Numbered from the stretch's first letter, positions 1-6,982 are shown. The stretch is DNA of 9,692 nucleotides from Desulfuromonadales bacterium (GCA_014860175.1 JACZKF010000554.1:1-9692); one strand, 5' to 3'. The notes: a model not told the origin generated them from the letters alone. Translations and numbers: made by a program.

Positions 1-120
1 ACCGAAGGCGATGAACAGGACGACGGCCTGGAAAAGGTCGGCGACGCCGAGGAGCCGCCAGGCCAGCCAGAGGAGGAGAAGGACGAGGAGCAGATCGAAA
101 AGAGGGAGGGGGGGGGTCAT
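1..120 (-). CDS. DUF4040/MbhD-like (MrpB-type) antiporter subunit, N-terminal part, runs off the window
   Basis: The first 40 codons of a gene that continues beyond the left edge. Its ATG (120-118) overlaps the TGA of the preceding mrpG-type gene in an ATGA junction, so translation is probably coupled. The peptide starts MTPPLPLFDLLLVLLLLWLA and continues WRLLGVADLFQAVVLFIAFG: one strongly hydrophobic helix, an Arg-containing turn, then a second helix beginning with the ADLFQAVVLF pattern. That resembles the start of DUF4040/MbhD proteins, which correspond to the C-terminal region of MrpA or the N-terminal half of some MrpB proteins. The position directly after E, F and G subunits matches the Mbh/archaeal-Mrp gene order. 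Codons 2-4 contain a run of nine C residues. Only a fragment is visible, so the family call is an inference from pattern plus context; another small antiporter membrane subunit is the alternative. Confidence 0.6.
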   Translation of the reverse strand, partial: MTPPLPLFDLLLVLLLLWLAWRLLGVADLFQAVVLFIAFG

Positions 121-419
121 GGCCGCTCCCACGGCTTTTGCCCCTGGCGCAGGGCGTTGCGGGCGATCAGGTGGGCGACGGTGGCGCCGGCCAGCAGCAC
201 CAGCAGCCAAATCAGCAGCAGCTTGAGCGCCTCGCTCCAGCTTGTCACCTGCCACAGCAGGGCGAGCACCACCAGCCCGAGGCCGATATTGTCAGCCTTG
301 GTCAGGGCGTGCAGGCGGCAGTAGAGGTCGGGAAAGCGCAGCAGCCCGATGGAGCCGGCGAGAAAGAAGGGGGCCGCGGCCAGCAGGCAGACCAGGGTGA
401 GCCAGTCGTCAGGAGCCAT
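117..419 (-). CDS. mrpG: Monovalent cation/H+ antiporter subunit G, second copy (MrpG/MnhG/PhaG family)
   Basis: A 100-residue membrane protein with three predicted helices (about residues 7-27, 44-60 and 65-87). It carries the family motif GLLRFPDLYCRLHALTKADN (residues 25-44), matching the G-R-x-P-D-x-x-x-R-x-H core of MrpG. MrpG is a small membrane subunit of the multisubunit Na+/H+ antiporter complex. The start ATG lies 11 nt inside the end of the preceding mrpF-type gene and follows a purine-rich AAGGGGGG stretch. The stop overlaps the next gene's ATG (ATGA). It is clearly divergent from the other mrpG in the window (1279-1641): shorter, without the charged C-terminal tail, and with RFPD instead of RMPD. 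This suggests an independent module rather than a recent duplicate. Family assignment is firm; the complex it joins is inferred. Confidence 0.88.
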   Translation of the reverse strand: MAPDDWLTLVCLLAAAPFFLAGSIGLLRFPDLYCRLHALTKADNIGLGLVVLALLWQVTSWSEALKLLLIWLLVLLAGATVAHLIARNALRQGQKPWERP

Positions 420-699
420 CTGCCCCCCCTTCCGGCTTGCTTTCGGCTCTTCCAGCGACCCGCTGCACGAAGGCGACCGCGGTCACCGCCGCCAGCACGG
501 CGAAGACCAGAGCGACATCCCACAGGGCCGGCTGCTGCATCGCCCGGCCGAGGAGAAGGAGGATGGCGACGCCGCTGGTGCCGAAGAGCTGGGCGGCCAG
601 CATCCGGTCGCCCGCCGTCGGCCCGCGCCCCACCCGGACCAGGCCGATGGCGACGGTCAGCAGCAGGAACAGGGCATATCCGAACTGAAAATCGGCCAT
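409..699 (-). CDS. mrpF: Monovalent cation/H+ antiporter subunit F, second copy (MrpF/MnhF/PhaF family)
   Basis: A 96-residue protein with three predicted helices (residues about 6-23, 37-52 and 58-79). It has the MrpF signature GPTAGDRMLAAQLFGTSGVA (26-45), including the conserved membrane-facing Asp (D31), and ALWDVALVFAVLAAV further on. Start choice: the ATG at 699 follows TGGAGGGAAA, a strong Shine-Dalgarno with good spacing, and gives the usual family length and N-terminus. The frame stays open upstream to a GTG at 786 that overlaps the mrpE-type stop (GTGA), but the extra 29 residues are translated heptamer repeat and have no family resemblance. It is the only gene of the operon separated from its predecessor by a gap (83 nt). 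The short hydrophilic tail (residues 82-96) overlaps the next gene. Confidence 0.87.
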   Translation of the reverse strand: MADFQFGYALFLLLTVAIGLVRVGRGPTAGDRMLAAQLFGTSGVAILLLLGRAMQQPALWDVALVFAVLAAVTAVAFVQRVAGRAESKPEGGADGS

Positions 700-737
700 T
701 TTCCCTCCACCAACCCCCAAATTCGTGAAAATGCTCC

Positions 738-776
738 AGCTCCCAGCTCCCAGCTCCCAGCTCCCAGCTCCCAGCT
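738..776. repeat. Heptanucleotide tandem repeat, five perfect AGCTCCC units plus a partial
   Basis: Five consecutive perfect copies of AGCTCCC (738-772) followed by AGCT (773-776), and preceded by a GCTCC missing one C (733-737). On the coding (minus) strand each unit reads GGGAGCT, so the mRNA presents a series of GGGAG Shine-Dalgarno-like sequences about 40-80 nt ahead of the second mrpF start. It fills about half of the only non-overlapping junction of the operon. As 7 is not a multiple of 3, changes in copy number would shift any frame reading through it. Seen directly; any function is inference. Confidence 0.95.
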
Positions 777-782
777 TCTGAC

Positions 783-1292
783 TCACTCCAAAGAGACCGC
801 GAACAGGTCGGCCACCCGCGTCTCCAGCCGCTGCAGCTCCATGACATTGACCAGGGCGGCGTCGAGCATATGCACCGTCAGCCGGCTATCCTGCAGTTCG
901 GCGCTGAGGGTGCCGGGGAGCAGGTTGATGGTATTGGCGAGAAAGACCCGGGACGGGCCAGGCGGCAGCCGAAGGGTGTGATAGACCAGTGCGGGGGCGA
1001 TGGGGAGGCGCGGATGCAGAGCGCGGCGGGTGACGTCGAGGCCGCCGCGCAGCGAATGCCAGAGGAAATAGGGGACGAAACGCAGCAGACCGGCCGGCCG
1101 CCAGCGCCAGGCGACGGGGGAGCGCAGCCGCAGGCTGAGGAGGGTCGCCAGCAGCACCGCCGGCCCGCCGATCACCCACGAGCCGGCATCGGCGCCGGTC
1201 AGCAGCAGCCAGAGGCCGGTCAGAAACGCCAGTCGCGTGGACGCCTCCCGCCACGACCAGGGAGGAGTGCGCTCCAGGTCAGCGGTCGGCAT
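783..1292 (-). CDS. mrpE: Monovalent cation/H+ antiporter subunit E, second copy (MrpE/MnhE/PhaE family)
   Basis: A 169-residue protein. Two or three N-terminal membrane helices (about residues 20-34, 38-55 and 66-82) precede a cytoplasmic domain holding the MrpE signature VFLANTINLLPGTLSAEL (116-133) followed by TVHMLD. The start at 1292 is preceded by GGGGAG with 4-nt spacing and lies 14 nt inside the preceding mrpG. An upstream in-frame ATG at 1340 would add 16 residues rich in Arg and Gly, overlap mrpG by 62 nt and lacks family resemblance, so it was not used. MrpE supports assembly and activity of the antiporter. Compared with the first mrpE (1910-2389) only the signature and overall layout are shared, so the two are old paralogues. 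It opens the second Mrp-like gene set. Confidence 0.87.
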   Translation of the reverse strand: MPTADLERTPPWSWREASTRLAFLTGLWLLLTGADAGSWVIGGPAVLLATLLSLRLRSPVAWRWRPAGLLRFVPYFLWHSLRGGLDVTRRALHPRLPIAPALVYHTLRLPPGPSRVFLANTINLLPGTLSAELQDSRLTVHMLDAALVNVMELQRLETRVADLFAVSLE

Positions 1293-1641
1293 CGTTCTCC
1301 CCGTTTTTCCGGGCCGCCTCCAGAGCCTCCCCCAGCTCATCCCGGATCGTTCCGTCCCACAGCTTGACTCCGCGCAGGTAGGCCGAGCGGCCGATGCGGT
1401 GGGAGGCGACCGGCACCGTCAGGGCGATGAAGGCGATGGTGGCCACCGCCCGGCTGCCGACGCCGATCTCACGAAAATGCAGGGTGAAAGCGAGCAGCAG
1501 CAGGGTCAGGCCGATGATCACCGATTTGGCGTTGCACGACATGCGCATGAAGACATCGGGCATGCGCACGATGCCGAGGGCGGCCACCAGCATGAAGAGG
1601 GCGCCGGCGAGCATCAGCGCCAGGACGAGAAGATCGATCAT
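1279..1641 (-). CDS. mrpG: Monovalent cation/H+ antiporter subunit G (MrpG/MnhG/PhaG family)
   Basis: A 120-residue protein with three predicted helices (residues about 4-25, 40-55 and 66-83). The motif GIVRMPDVFMRM (23-34) is diagnostic of MrpG, and the invariant Pro is P28. A charged C-terminal tail (about 98-120, ending NGENDADR) extends past the membrane part. The ATG overlaps the mrpF stop (ATGA). This is the last gene of the first complete Mrp set (AB-C-D-E-F-G), and its final 14 nt overlap the start of a second mrpE, so the two gene sets are transcriptionally and probably translationally joined. Role: small structural membrane subunit of the Na+/H+ antiporter. Confidence 0.92.
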   Translation of the reverse strand: MIDLLVLALMLAGALFMLVAALGIVRMPDVFMRMSCNAKSVIIGLTLLLLAFTLHFREIGVGSRAVATIAFIALTVPVASHRIGRSAYLRGVKLWDGTIRDELGEALEAARKNGENDADR

Positions 1642-1910
1642 AGTTTGCTCCGCCAGCGCTCGATGTAGTAGGCGAAGGCGATGATGCTCAGAAACGAGAC
1701 GACCGACCAGACGCTGGCCAGATCGATGAGCACCCCCTCGCCGGTGGCGATGGCATAGACGACGATCATCCCCACCGAAATCACGGCGATCGTCTCCAGG
1801 GCGATGATCCGGTCGGGGAGGGTCGGTCCCAGCACCATCCGGATGAAGGAGAGGGCCAGCGAGAGGCTGAGGATCGGCAGAATGACCCAGAAGGAAGCGG
1901 TCTCAAGCAT
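1638..1910 (-). CDS. mrpF: Monovalent cation/H+ antiporter subunit F (MrpF/MnhF/PhaF family)
   Basis: A 90-residue protein of typical family length with three membrane helices (about residues 6-27, 36-54 and 62-83). It contains FIRMVLGPTLPDRIIALET (22-40), the MrpF signature with the conserved Asp (D33). It ends in a short basic tail. The start ATG overlaps the stop of mrpE by one base (TGATG) and its stop overlaps mrpG (ATGA), so all three small subunits are likely made in coupled fashion. In the known Mrp complexes MrpF sits among the E-F-G small subunits of the membrane domain and is needed for full antiport. Confidence 0.92.
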   Translation of the reverse strand: MLETASFWVILPILSLSLALSFIRMVLGPTLPDRIIALETIAVISVGMIVVYAIATGEGVLIDLASVWSVVSFLSIIAFAYYIERWRSKL

Positions 1911-2389
1911 CAGCGCATCACCTCCTTGACCCGTTTCTCGAAGCGCTCCTTGATCATGTGGCGAAACTCCTCGATGTCGTCGACGTACATGGCATGGATG
2001 TAGAGGATATCCCGCTGCGGCGAGATATCCAGGCTCAGGGTGCCGGGGGTCAGGGTGATCATGTTGGCCAGCAGGGTGATTTCCGTATCGGTCTGCAGGT
2101 CGAGGGGGATGGCGATGACCGCCGGCCGCATCCGGTGGTGCGGGGTCAGGATGTCATAGGTCACCTGGGCGCTGGCCACCACCAGCTCCCAGAGAAAAAA
2201 GAAGAAGAAGTCGAGCCAGCGCCGCAGCCGTTCCAGGTAGACGAGGAAGGCGACCTCCCCCGGCGGCCGGGCGATCCACAGGGCGAAGGAGCTGATCAGG
2301 AAGCCGAGAAAGTAGTTGGCAAGGGTAAACTTCCCGGTCAGCGCCATCCAGACTACCGGCAAAAAAATGTTCCCCCAGAAGACGCTCAT
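1910..2389 (-). CDS. mrpE: Monovalent cation/H+ antiporter subunit E (MrpE/MnhE/PhaE family)
   Basis: A 159-residue protein. The N-terminal hydrophobic region (residues about 5-40) and a very aromatic helix, WLDFFFFFLWELVVA (58-72), anchor it. The cytoplasmic part contains MRPAVIAIPLDL (87-98) and the family signature TEITLLANMITLTPGTLSLD (102-121), then DILYIHAMYVDD. Length and layout are standard. The ATG overlaps the end of mrpD by four bases (ATGA). The ribosome-binding region is an unbroken run of eight G residues (plus-strand C8 at 2392-2399) two bases before the start, which is also the Gly-Gly-Arg end of mrpD. Confidence 0.93.
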   Translation of the reverse strand: MSVFWGNIFLPVVWMALTGKFTLANYFLGFLISSFALWIARPPGEVAFLVYLERLRRWLDFFFFFLWELVVASAQVTYDILTPHHRMRPAVIAIPLDLQTDTEITLLANMITLTPGTLSLDISPQRDILYIHAMYVDDIEEFRHMIKERFEKRVKEVMR

Positions 2390-3888
2390 CGCCCCCCCCG
2401 CAACACGGTTTCGATGTAGGCGGCCGGGTCGAGGAGCTGCTCGGCCGCCTGCATCGAGAAGAGGAAGACCGGCTCGGCCAGCAGACCGATGGCCACCGTC
2501 AGCAGGGCCAGGGCGGTCATCGGCAGATACAGGAGATAGAGGGGGCGACGGTGGCCACCGGTCCGGTGCGGCATCGGCTGCGGCTGAAGCGGCTCCTGCC
2601 AGAAGGCCTTGCCCCAGATCTTGGTCATCGAAAAGAGGGTCAGCAGTCCGACCAGCAGGGCGACGGCGACGATCAGATACTCCCCCGTCTCGAGGCCGGC
2701 CCGCAGCAGGATCAGCTTGGCCCAGAAGCCGGAGAGGGGGGGGACGCCGGCCAGGGAGAAGGCGGAGATGACGAAGAGGATGGAGAGCCCCGGCGCCAGC
2801 CGATAGAGGTCGCGCAGGCCGGCCAGCTCATAGGTCCCGCCGAGCCGGTGGGCGACGCCGCTGACCAGGAACAGATTGGTCTTCACGATGATGTGATGAA
2901 TGATGTAGAAGATCGACCCGGCCAGGGCCAGCGGGGTGTAGAGCCCCAGCCCCATGATCATGTAGCCGACCTGGCTGATGATGTGGAAAGAGAGGATGCG
3001 GCGAAACTCGTCGTGGCTCATGGCGCCGAGAACGCCGGTGAGCATGGTCAGGCCGGAGAGGAGGAGGATCAGGAAGTGGGTGAAGCCGACATCCTGGATG
3101 AACAGCAGAGTGAAGACCCGGATCAGCGAGTAGACGCCGACTTTGGTCAGCAGCCCGGCGAAAATGGCCGAGACCGCCACCGGCGGGGTGTGGTAGGAGG
3201 CCGGCAGCCAGAAAAAGAGGGGGAAGATGGCCGATTTGATGCCGAAGGAGACCAGAAACAGCATCGCCAGGGTGGTCACCAGCCCGGGGTCGACCAGCGG
3301 CAGCTGCTGGGCCAGGTCGGCCATGTTCAAGGTGCCGGCGGCGCCGTAGAGGATACCGATGGCGGCCAGGAAAATCAGCGAGGAGACCAGGTTGATCATC
3401 ACGTACTTGAGGGCCCCTTCGAGCTGCCGGCGCTCCCCCCCCAGCGCCATGAGGACGAAGGAGGCAATCAGCATCACTTCGAACCAGACATAGAGGTTGA
3501 ACAGGTCGCCGGTAAGAAAGACCCCGCAGACCCCCATCAGCATGAAATGGTAGAAGGGGTAGTATCCCTCCTTCTCCCGTCCGGCATCCATGCTCCCCAG
3601 GGAGTAGATGGCCACCGCCAGCCCCATCAGGGCGGCCAGCACCACCATGATGGCGCTGAAGCGGTCGGCGACCAGGGTGATGCCGAAGGGGGCAGGCCAG
3701 TTCCCCAGTTCGGTGGCGATGATGCCGTGCTTCGCCACCGCCGCCAGCAGCAGCAGCGAGGCGACCATCAGGGCGGCCGCCCCGGCCACCCCGAGGGTGC
3801 GCTGCAGCAGGCGCGAGGGGCGCAGCACCAGGGTGGCGGCGCCGGTCAGGAGCGGCAGCAGAATGGGGAGGACCAGCAGCACGCTCAT
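2386..3888 (-). CDS. mrpD: Monovalent cation/H+ antiporter subunit D (MrpD/MnhD/PhaD; NuoM/N-like)
   Basis: A 500-residue polytopic protein of the proton-translocating NADH dehydrogenase subunit family (NuoL/M/N-like), one of the two channel-like subunits of the Mrp complex. Visible key positions: LFNLYVWFEVMLIASF (129-144) with the conserved membrane Glu E137; FLVSFGIKSAIFPLFFWLP (211-229) with Lys K218; YHTPPVAVSAIFAGLLTKVG (232-251) with K249; and HHIIVKTNLFLVSG (331-344) with His331/332 and Lys336. GVPPLSGFWAK (381-391) is a family hallmark. These Glu/Lys/His residues form the proton path in homologues. Roughly 14 hydrophobic helices are apparent. Start ATG overlaps the mrpC stop (ATGA), and the end overlaps mrpE (ATGA). 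No key residue appears missing, so the subunit should be functional. Confidence 0.95.
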   Translation of the reverse strand: MSVLLVLPILLPLLTGAATLVLRPSRLLQRTLGVAGAAALMVASLLLLAAVAKHGIIATELGNWPAPFGITLVADRFSAIMVVLAALMGLAVAIYSLGSMDAGREKEGYYPFYHFMLMGVCGVFLTGDLFNLYVWFEVMLIASFVLMALGGERRQLEGALKYVMINLVSSLIFLAAIGILYGAAGTLNMADLAQQLPLVDPGLVTTLAMLFLVSFGIKSAIFPLFFWLPASYHTPPVAVSAIFAGLLTKVGVYSLIRVFTLLFIQDVGFTHFLILLLSGLTMLTGVLGAMSHDEFRRILSFHIISQVGYMIMGLGLYTPLALAGSIFYIIHHIIVKTNLFLVSGVAHRLGGTYELAGLRDLYRLAPGLSILFVISAFSLAGVPPLSGFWAKLILLRAGLETGEYLIVAVALLVGLLTLFSMTKIWGKAFWQEPLQPQPMPHRTGGHRRPLYLLYLPMTALALLTVAIGLLAEPVFLFSMQAAEQLLDPAAYIETVLRGGR

Positions 3889-4235
3889 TGGTCGGTCTCC
3901 TCCCGCAGTTCGTCCAGATCGGCTTTCCCCACCGTCTCGAAGGTGCGGCGAAACAGGACCAGGGTAAAGGCGAGCATGCCGAAGGAGATGACGATGGCGG
4001 TGAGGATCAGGGCCTGCGGCAGAGGGTCGGCGATCCCTTCCAGGGGGCGCACCGCCGGTTCGTGAATCAGCGGCGGCATCCCCCGGGTCAGGCCGGCGGC
4101 GACGAAGATCAGCAGGTTGACAGCGTTGGAGAGGAGCCCCAGGCCGATCACCAGCTTGACCGGATTGCGGCGCAGGATCAGATAGATGCCGGAGCCGAAG
4201 AGGGCGCCGATGACCAGGGCGAGGAGAAATTCCAT
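3885..4235 (-). CDS. mrpC: Monovalent cation/H+ antiporter subunit C (MrpC/MnhC/PhaC; NuoK-like)
   Basis: A 116-residue NuoK-like protein with three helices (residues about 2-22, 28-48 and 75-96). NPVKLVIGLGLLSNAVNLLI (24-43) and ADPLPQALILTAIVIS (69-84) are signatures of MrpC, and the second separates it from genuine NuoK. A charged tail (about 97-116) follows. The start ATG shares one base with the stop of the upstream mrpA-mrpB fusion (TGATG) and the stop overlaps mrpD (ATGA). As in NuoK, the small subunit sits between the large antiporter-like subunits in the membrane arm. Confidence 0.94.
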   Translation of the reverse strand: MEFLLALVIGALFGSGIYLILRRNPVKLVIGLGLLSNAVNLLIFVAAGLTRGMPPLIHEPAVRPLEGIADPLPQALILTAIVISFGMLAFTLVLFRRTFETVGKADLDELREETDQ

Positions 4236-6982
4236 CAGTCCCCCTCGGCCAGCGGCAGCAAGATCGCCAGGGTGGCGCCGATCACCACCAGAAAGACCCC
4301 GGCGTCAAAGGCGAGGGGGGTGCCGAGCTGGAGCTCACCCATGGCGCCGAACTGCAGCGCTTCCCAGCGGCCGGTGAGAAAAGGGTGGCCGGTCACCAGC
4401 GAGACCAAGCCGCTGCCGAGAGCGAGGAGCAGCCCGAGGCCGATATAGGTGCGCGGCCGCAGGCGCAGGATCTGCCGGGTCCGCTTCACCCCGTAGGCGA
4501 AGGCGTGTAGGGAGAAGGTCGCCGCCGCCACCAGCCCGCCGATGAATCCCCCCCCGGGCAGGTAGTGCCCCCGCAGGAAGAGGAAGAGCGACAGCAGCAG
4601 CAGCATCGGCATCAGGTAGCGGGTGGCGGTGGCCAGGATCAGCGACTGCCGCATCTCCTCCTGCTCCTGGCTCTGGTGGCGGTTCTCCCCTCGCTTCGAG
4701 GTGGGGCGCAGGCGCAGCAGGGCGGCGACCCCGGCGCCGGCCAGGCCGAGGACGGTGATCTCCCCCAGGGTGTCCATGGCCCGGAAATCGACCAGGATGA
4801 CATTGACGATGTCGCGGCCGTGGGCCTCCGGATAGGTCGTTTCGGCGAAGAAGTCGGCCAGACGCGATTCGCTGCCGGTCGCCAGGGCGGCCAGGACCAG
4901 CACCGTCATCAGCCCCCCCCCGGCCACCGCCACCAGGGCGTCGCGCAGGCGCGAGCCACGGGAGGAGAGCTCGGCATAGGCGGGGAGGCGGGAAATGACC
5001 AGGATGAAGAGGATGACGGTGATGGTTTCGATGATGAACTGGGTCATCGCCAGATCGGGGGCGCCGAATTCGATGTAGATCAGGGCGATGCCGTAGCCGA
5101 TGACCCCCATGGCGACGATCGCCCCGAGGCGCGAGTCGGATCGGATGGCGACCACCGCCGAGGCGAGGATCAGCAGCGCGATCACCGCCTCGAAAAACTG
5201 CAGATCGCCCAGCTGCAGCGCCAGGGGGACGCCGCCGGCGCGCCACAGGGCGAGGCCGGCGAAGCCGCAGGTGGCGACGAAGATCGCCAGCAGGTAGAGG
5301 GAGAGATAGCCGTGCTGCAGAATTCGGGTCTGGGCGGCGGCGGTGCCGGTGAGCCCTTTCAGCCCCCACTTGTACCAGGTGGCGGGTCCCCAGCCGGCCA
5401 GGGGGCGCCAGCGTGCCGCCATTTGCCCCCACCGGAGCCAGCCGAGATAGGCACCGGCGCCGAGGACGAAGGTGAGGAGGCTGAGGAGCAGATTGAGGTT
5501 GATGCCGTGCCAGAGGGCCAGCTCCACCTGGGTCGGGGTGGCGAGAACGGCACTGGCGGCCGGCGTCAGCAGCCGCTCATCGATCAGCCAGGGGAGCAGG
5601 CCGATGACCAGGCCGCCGGCGGCGAGCAGCACCGGTCCCAGGGTCATGGCGGCCGGTAGCGGGTGCGGGTCGACAGCCATCGCCGGCCGGCCGAAGAAAG
5701 GTTTCAGGACGAACAGCGCGGCGACCGCGACCAGCAGGACATTGGCGAGGACGGTGAGCAGGGTCAGGAGCGGCGCCGCCGAAGGGGCATCGAGGACGAC
5801 GTGGTAGATCGTCTCCTTGCCGATGAAGCCGAACAGGGGGGGGAAGCCGGCCATGGAGAGGGCCGCCAGCGCCGTGGCGACGGTGATCAGCGGCAACTGG
5901 CGGCCAAGGCCTCGCAACTGGCGGATATCGCGGGTCCCGGTCTGATGATCGACGATTCCGGCCACCAGGAAGAGGGCTCCCTTGTACAGGGCATGGACCA
6001 GGAGAAAGACGAGGGCCGCATGGACCGCCTTTTCGGTGTCGATGCCGAGAAGAAAGACCAGGATGCCGAGGGAGTTGATGGTCGAATAGGCCAGCAGGCG
6101 CTTGAGATCGTTCTGGCCGATGGCCAGAACCACCCCGAGCAGCATCGTCGCCGCCCCGGCCAGGATCAGCGACCATTGCCAGGGGGGGGTGCCGCCAAGG
6201 ACCGGGCTGAAGCGCGCCAGCAGATAGATGCCGGCTTTGACCATGGTGACCGAATGCAGGTAGGCGCTGACCGGAGTCGGTGCGGCCATGGCCGAGGGGA
6301 GCCAGAAGTGGAAGGGGAACTGGGCGCTCTTGGTGAAGGCGCCGGCCAGAACCAGCAGCAGGATCGGCAGATATAGGGGGTGGTCGCGCACCACCTCGCC
6401 GCTGCCGAGCACCGCACTCATCTCCAGGCTGCCGGCCACCTGCCCGAGCAGGAGAAAACCGGCCAGCAGCGCCAGCCCACCTAAACCGGTGACCAGCAGC
6501 GCCTGCAGCGCGGCGGCGCGCGACTCTTCTTCGCCATGGCGGTAGCCAATCAGGAAGTAAGAGCTGATGCTGGTCAGTTCCCAGAAGACGAAGAGGGTGA
6601 TCAGGTTGCCGGCCAGCACCAGGCCGAGCATGCTCCCCATGAAAAATGTCAGAAAGAAAAAGAAGCGGCCGAGCTGTGGCTCTTCCCTCATGTAATGGCC
6701 GGCGTAAAGGAAGACCAGGGTGCCAACGCCGCTCACCAGCAGGACGAAGAGGAGACTGAGGCCGTCGAGGTAAAATGTGAGATTTACCCCGAGCGCCGGC
6801 ACCCAGGGGTGACTCTCTACTACCGCTCCGGCGCCGACCCGGTCGGTGAGGGTCAGAAAATAGCCGGTCAGCACCAGCGGGGGGAAGGTGAGAAAGGTGG
6901 AGGCCCGAACCGCGCCGAACCGGAGGAGCCAGGGGGCAAGGGCCGCGGCGGCGAAGATGAGGACAAGAGAAAAAAGGAGCAT
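4235..6982 (-). CDS. mrpA: Fused monovalent cation/H+ antiporter subunits A and B (MrpAB/PhaAB type)
   Basis: A 915-residue fusion and the first gene of the operon. Residues 1 to about 500 are NuoL-like: FVFWELTSISSYFLIG (131-146) with Glu E135, GAFTKSAQFPFHFWLPSA (214-231) with Lys K218, TPVSAYLHSVTMVKAGIYLL (236-255) with H243 and K249, NDLKRLLAYSTI (291-302) with K294, and FLLVHALYKGALFLVAG (326-342) with H330 and K334. Residues about 590-760 are the MrpA-specific C-terminal part, NuoJ-like, with YIEFGAPDLAMTQFIIETIT (636-655) and NVILVDFRAMDTLGEITVLG (727-746). After a polar linker (about 762-777) comes a full MrpB domain: LRGHYLPGGGFIGGL (803-817) and LGTPLAFDAGVFLVVIGAT (886-904). Such fusions are typical of Group-2 Mrp operons such as rhizobial pha. 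The ATG at 6982 follows AGGAG with 4-nt spacing. The product is the large antiporter subunit, thought to carry cation and proton transfer. Confidence 0.95.
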   Translation of the reverse strand: MLLFSLVLIFAAAALAPWLLRFGAVRASTFLTFPPLVLTGYFLTLTDRVGAGAVVESHPWVPALGVNLTFYLDGLSLLFVLLVSGVGTLVFLYAGHYMREEPQLGRFFFFLTFFMGSMLGLVLAGNLITLFVFWELTSISSYFLIGYRHGEEESRAAALQALLVTGLGGLALLAGFLLLGQVAGSLEMSAVLGSGEVVRDHPLYLPILLLVLAGAFTKSAQFPFHFWLPSAMAAPTPVSAYLHSVTMVKAGIYLLARFSPVLGGTPPWQWSLILAGAATMLLGVVLAIGQNDLKRLLAYSTINSLGILVFLLGIDTEKAVHAALVFLLVHALYKGALFLVAGIVDHQTGTRDIRQLRGLGRQLPLITVATALAALSMAGFPPLFGFIGKETIYHVVLDAPSAAPLLTLLTVLANVLLVAVAALFVLKPFFGRPAMAVDPHPLPAAMTLGPVLLAAGGLVIGLLPWLIDERLLTPAASAVLATPTQVELALWHGINLNLLLSLLTFVLGAGAYLGWLRWGQMAARWRPLAGWGPATWYKWGLKGLTGTAAAQTRILQHGYLSLYLLAIFVATCGFAGLALWRAGGVPLALQLGDLQFFEAVIALLILASAVVAIRSDSRLGAIVAMGVIGYGIALIYIEFGAPDLAMTQFIIETITVILFILVISRLPAYAELSSRGSRLRDALVAVAGGGLMTVLVLAALATGSESRLADFFAETTYPEAHGRDIVNVILVDFRAMDTLGEITVLGLAGAGVAALLRLRPTSKRGENRHQSQEQEEMRQSLILATATRYLMPMLLLLSLFLFLRGHYLPGGGFIGGLVAAATFSLHAFAYGVKRTRQILRLRPRTYIGLGLLLALGSGLVSLVTGHPFLTGRWEALQFGAMGELQLGTPLAFDAGVFLVVIGATLAILLPLAEGD
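4652..4669 (-). other. Possible internal translation start for a separate MrpB domain
   Basis: In the linker of the MrpA-MrpB fusion, in-frame Met777 (ATG at 4654-4652) is preceded by CAGGAGCAGGAGGAG. This contains AGGAG nine bases before the ATG and a second, closer AGGAGGAG. The encoded residues are QEQEE followed by MRQSLILATATRYLM, where the normal N-terminus of a free-standing MrpB would lie, giving a 139-residue protein. This may be a relic of the gene fusion or a working internal start. The purine-rich codons for Gln and Glu could equally produce the match by chance. Confidence 0.3.

Noticed and set aside
738..776. CRISPR-like array
   Set aside because: The 7-bp units are directly contiguous with no spacers; it is a simple tandem repeat.
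409..786. A longer form of the second mrpF starting at GTG 786
   Set aside because: The GTGA overlap with mrpE is tempting, but the added residues are translated heptamer repeat; ATG 699 has a strong ribosome-binding site and the family N-terminus.
2551..4065. A 504-codon open frame on the plus strand opposite mrpD
   Set aside because: Its product is an unstructured Gln/Gly/Asp/Glu-rich string, as expected for the antisense of a hydrophobic GC-rich gene; mrpD on the other strand is unambiguous.
2386..4235. NADH dehydrogenase (complex I) subunits NuoK and NuoN/M
   Set aside because: The proteins are homologous, but the DPLPQALILTAIVI motif, flanking mrpE/F/G genes and lack of other nuo genes identify mrpC and mrpD.
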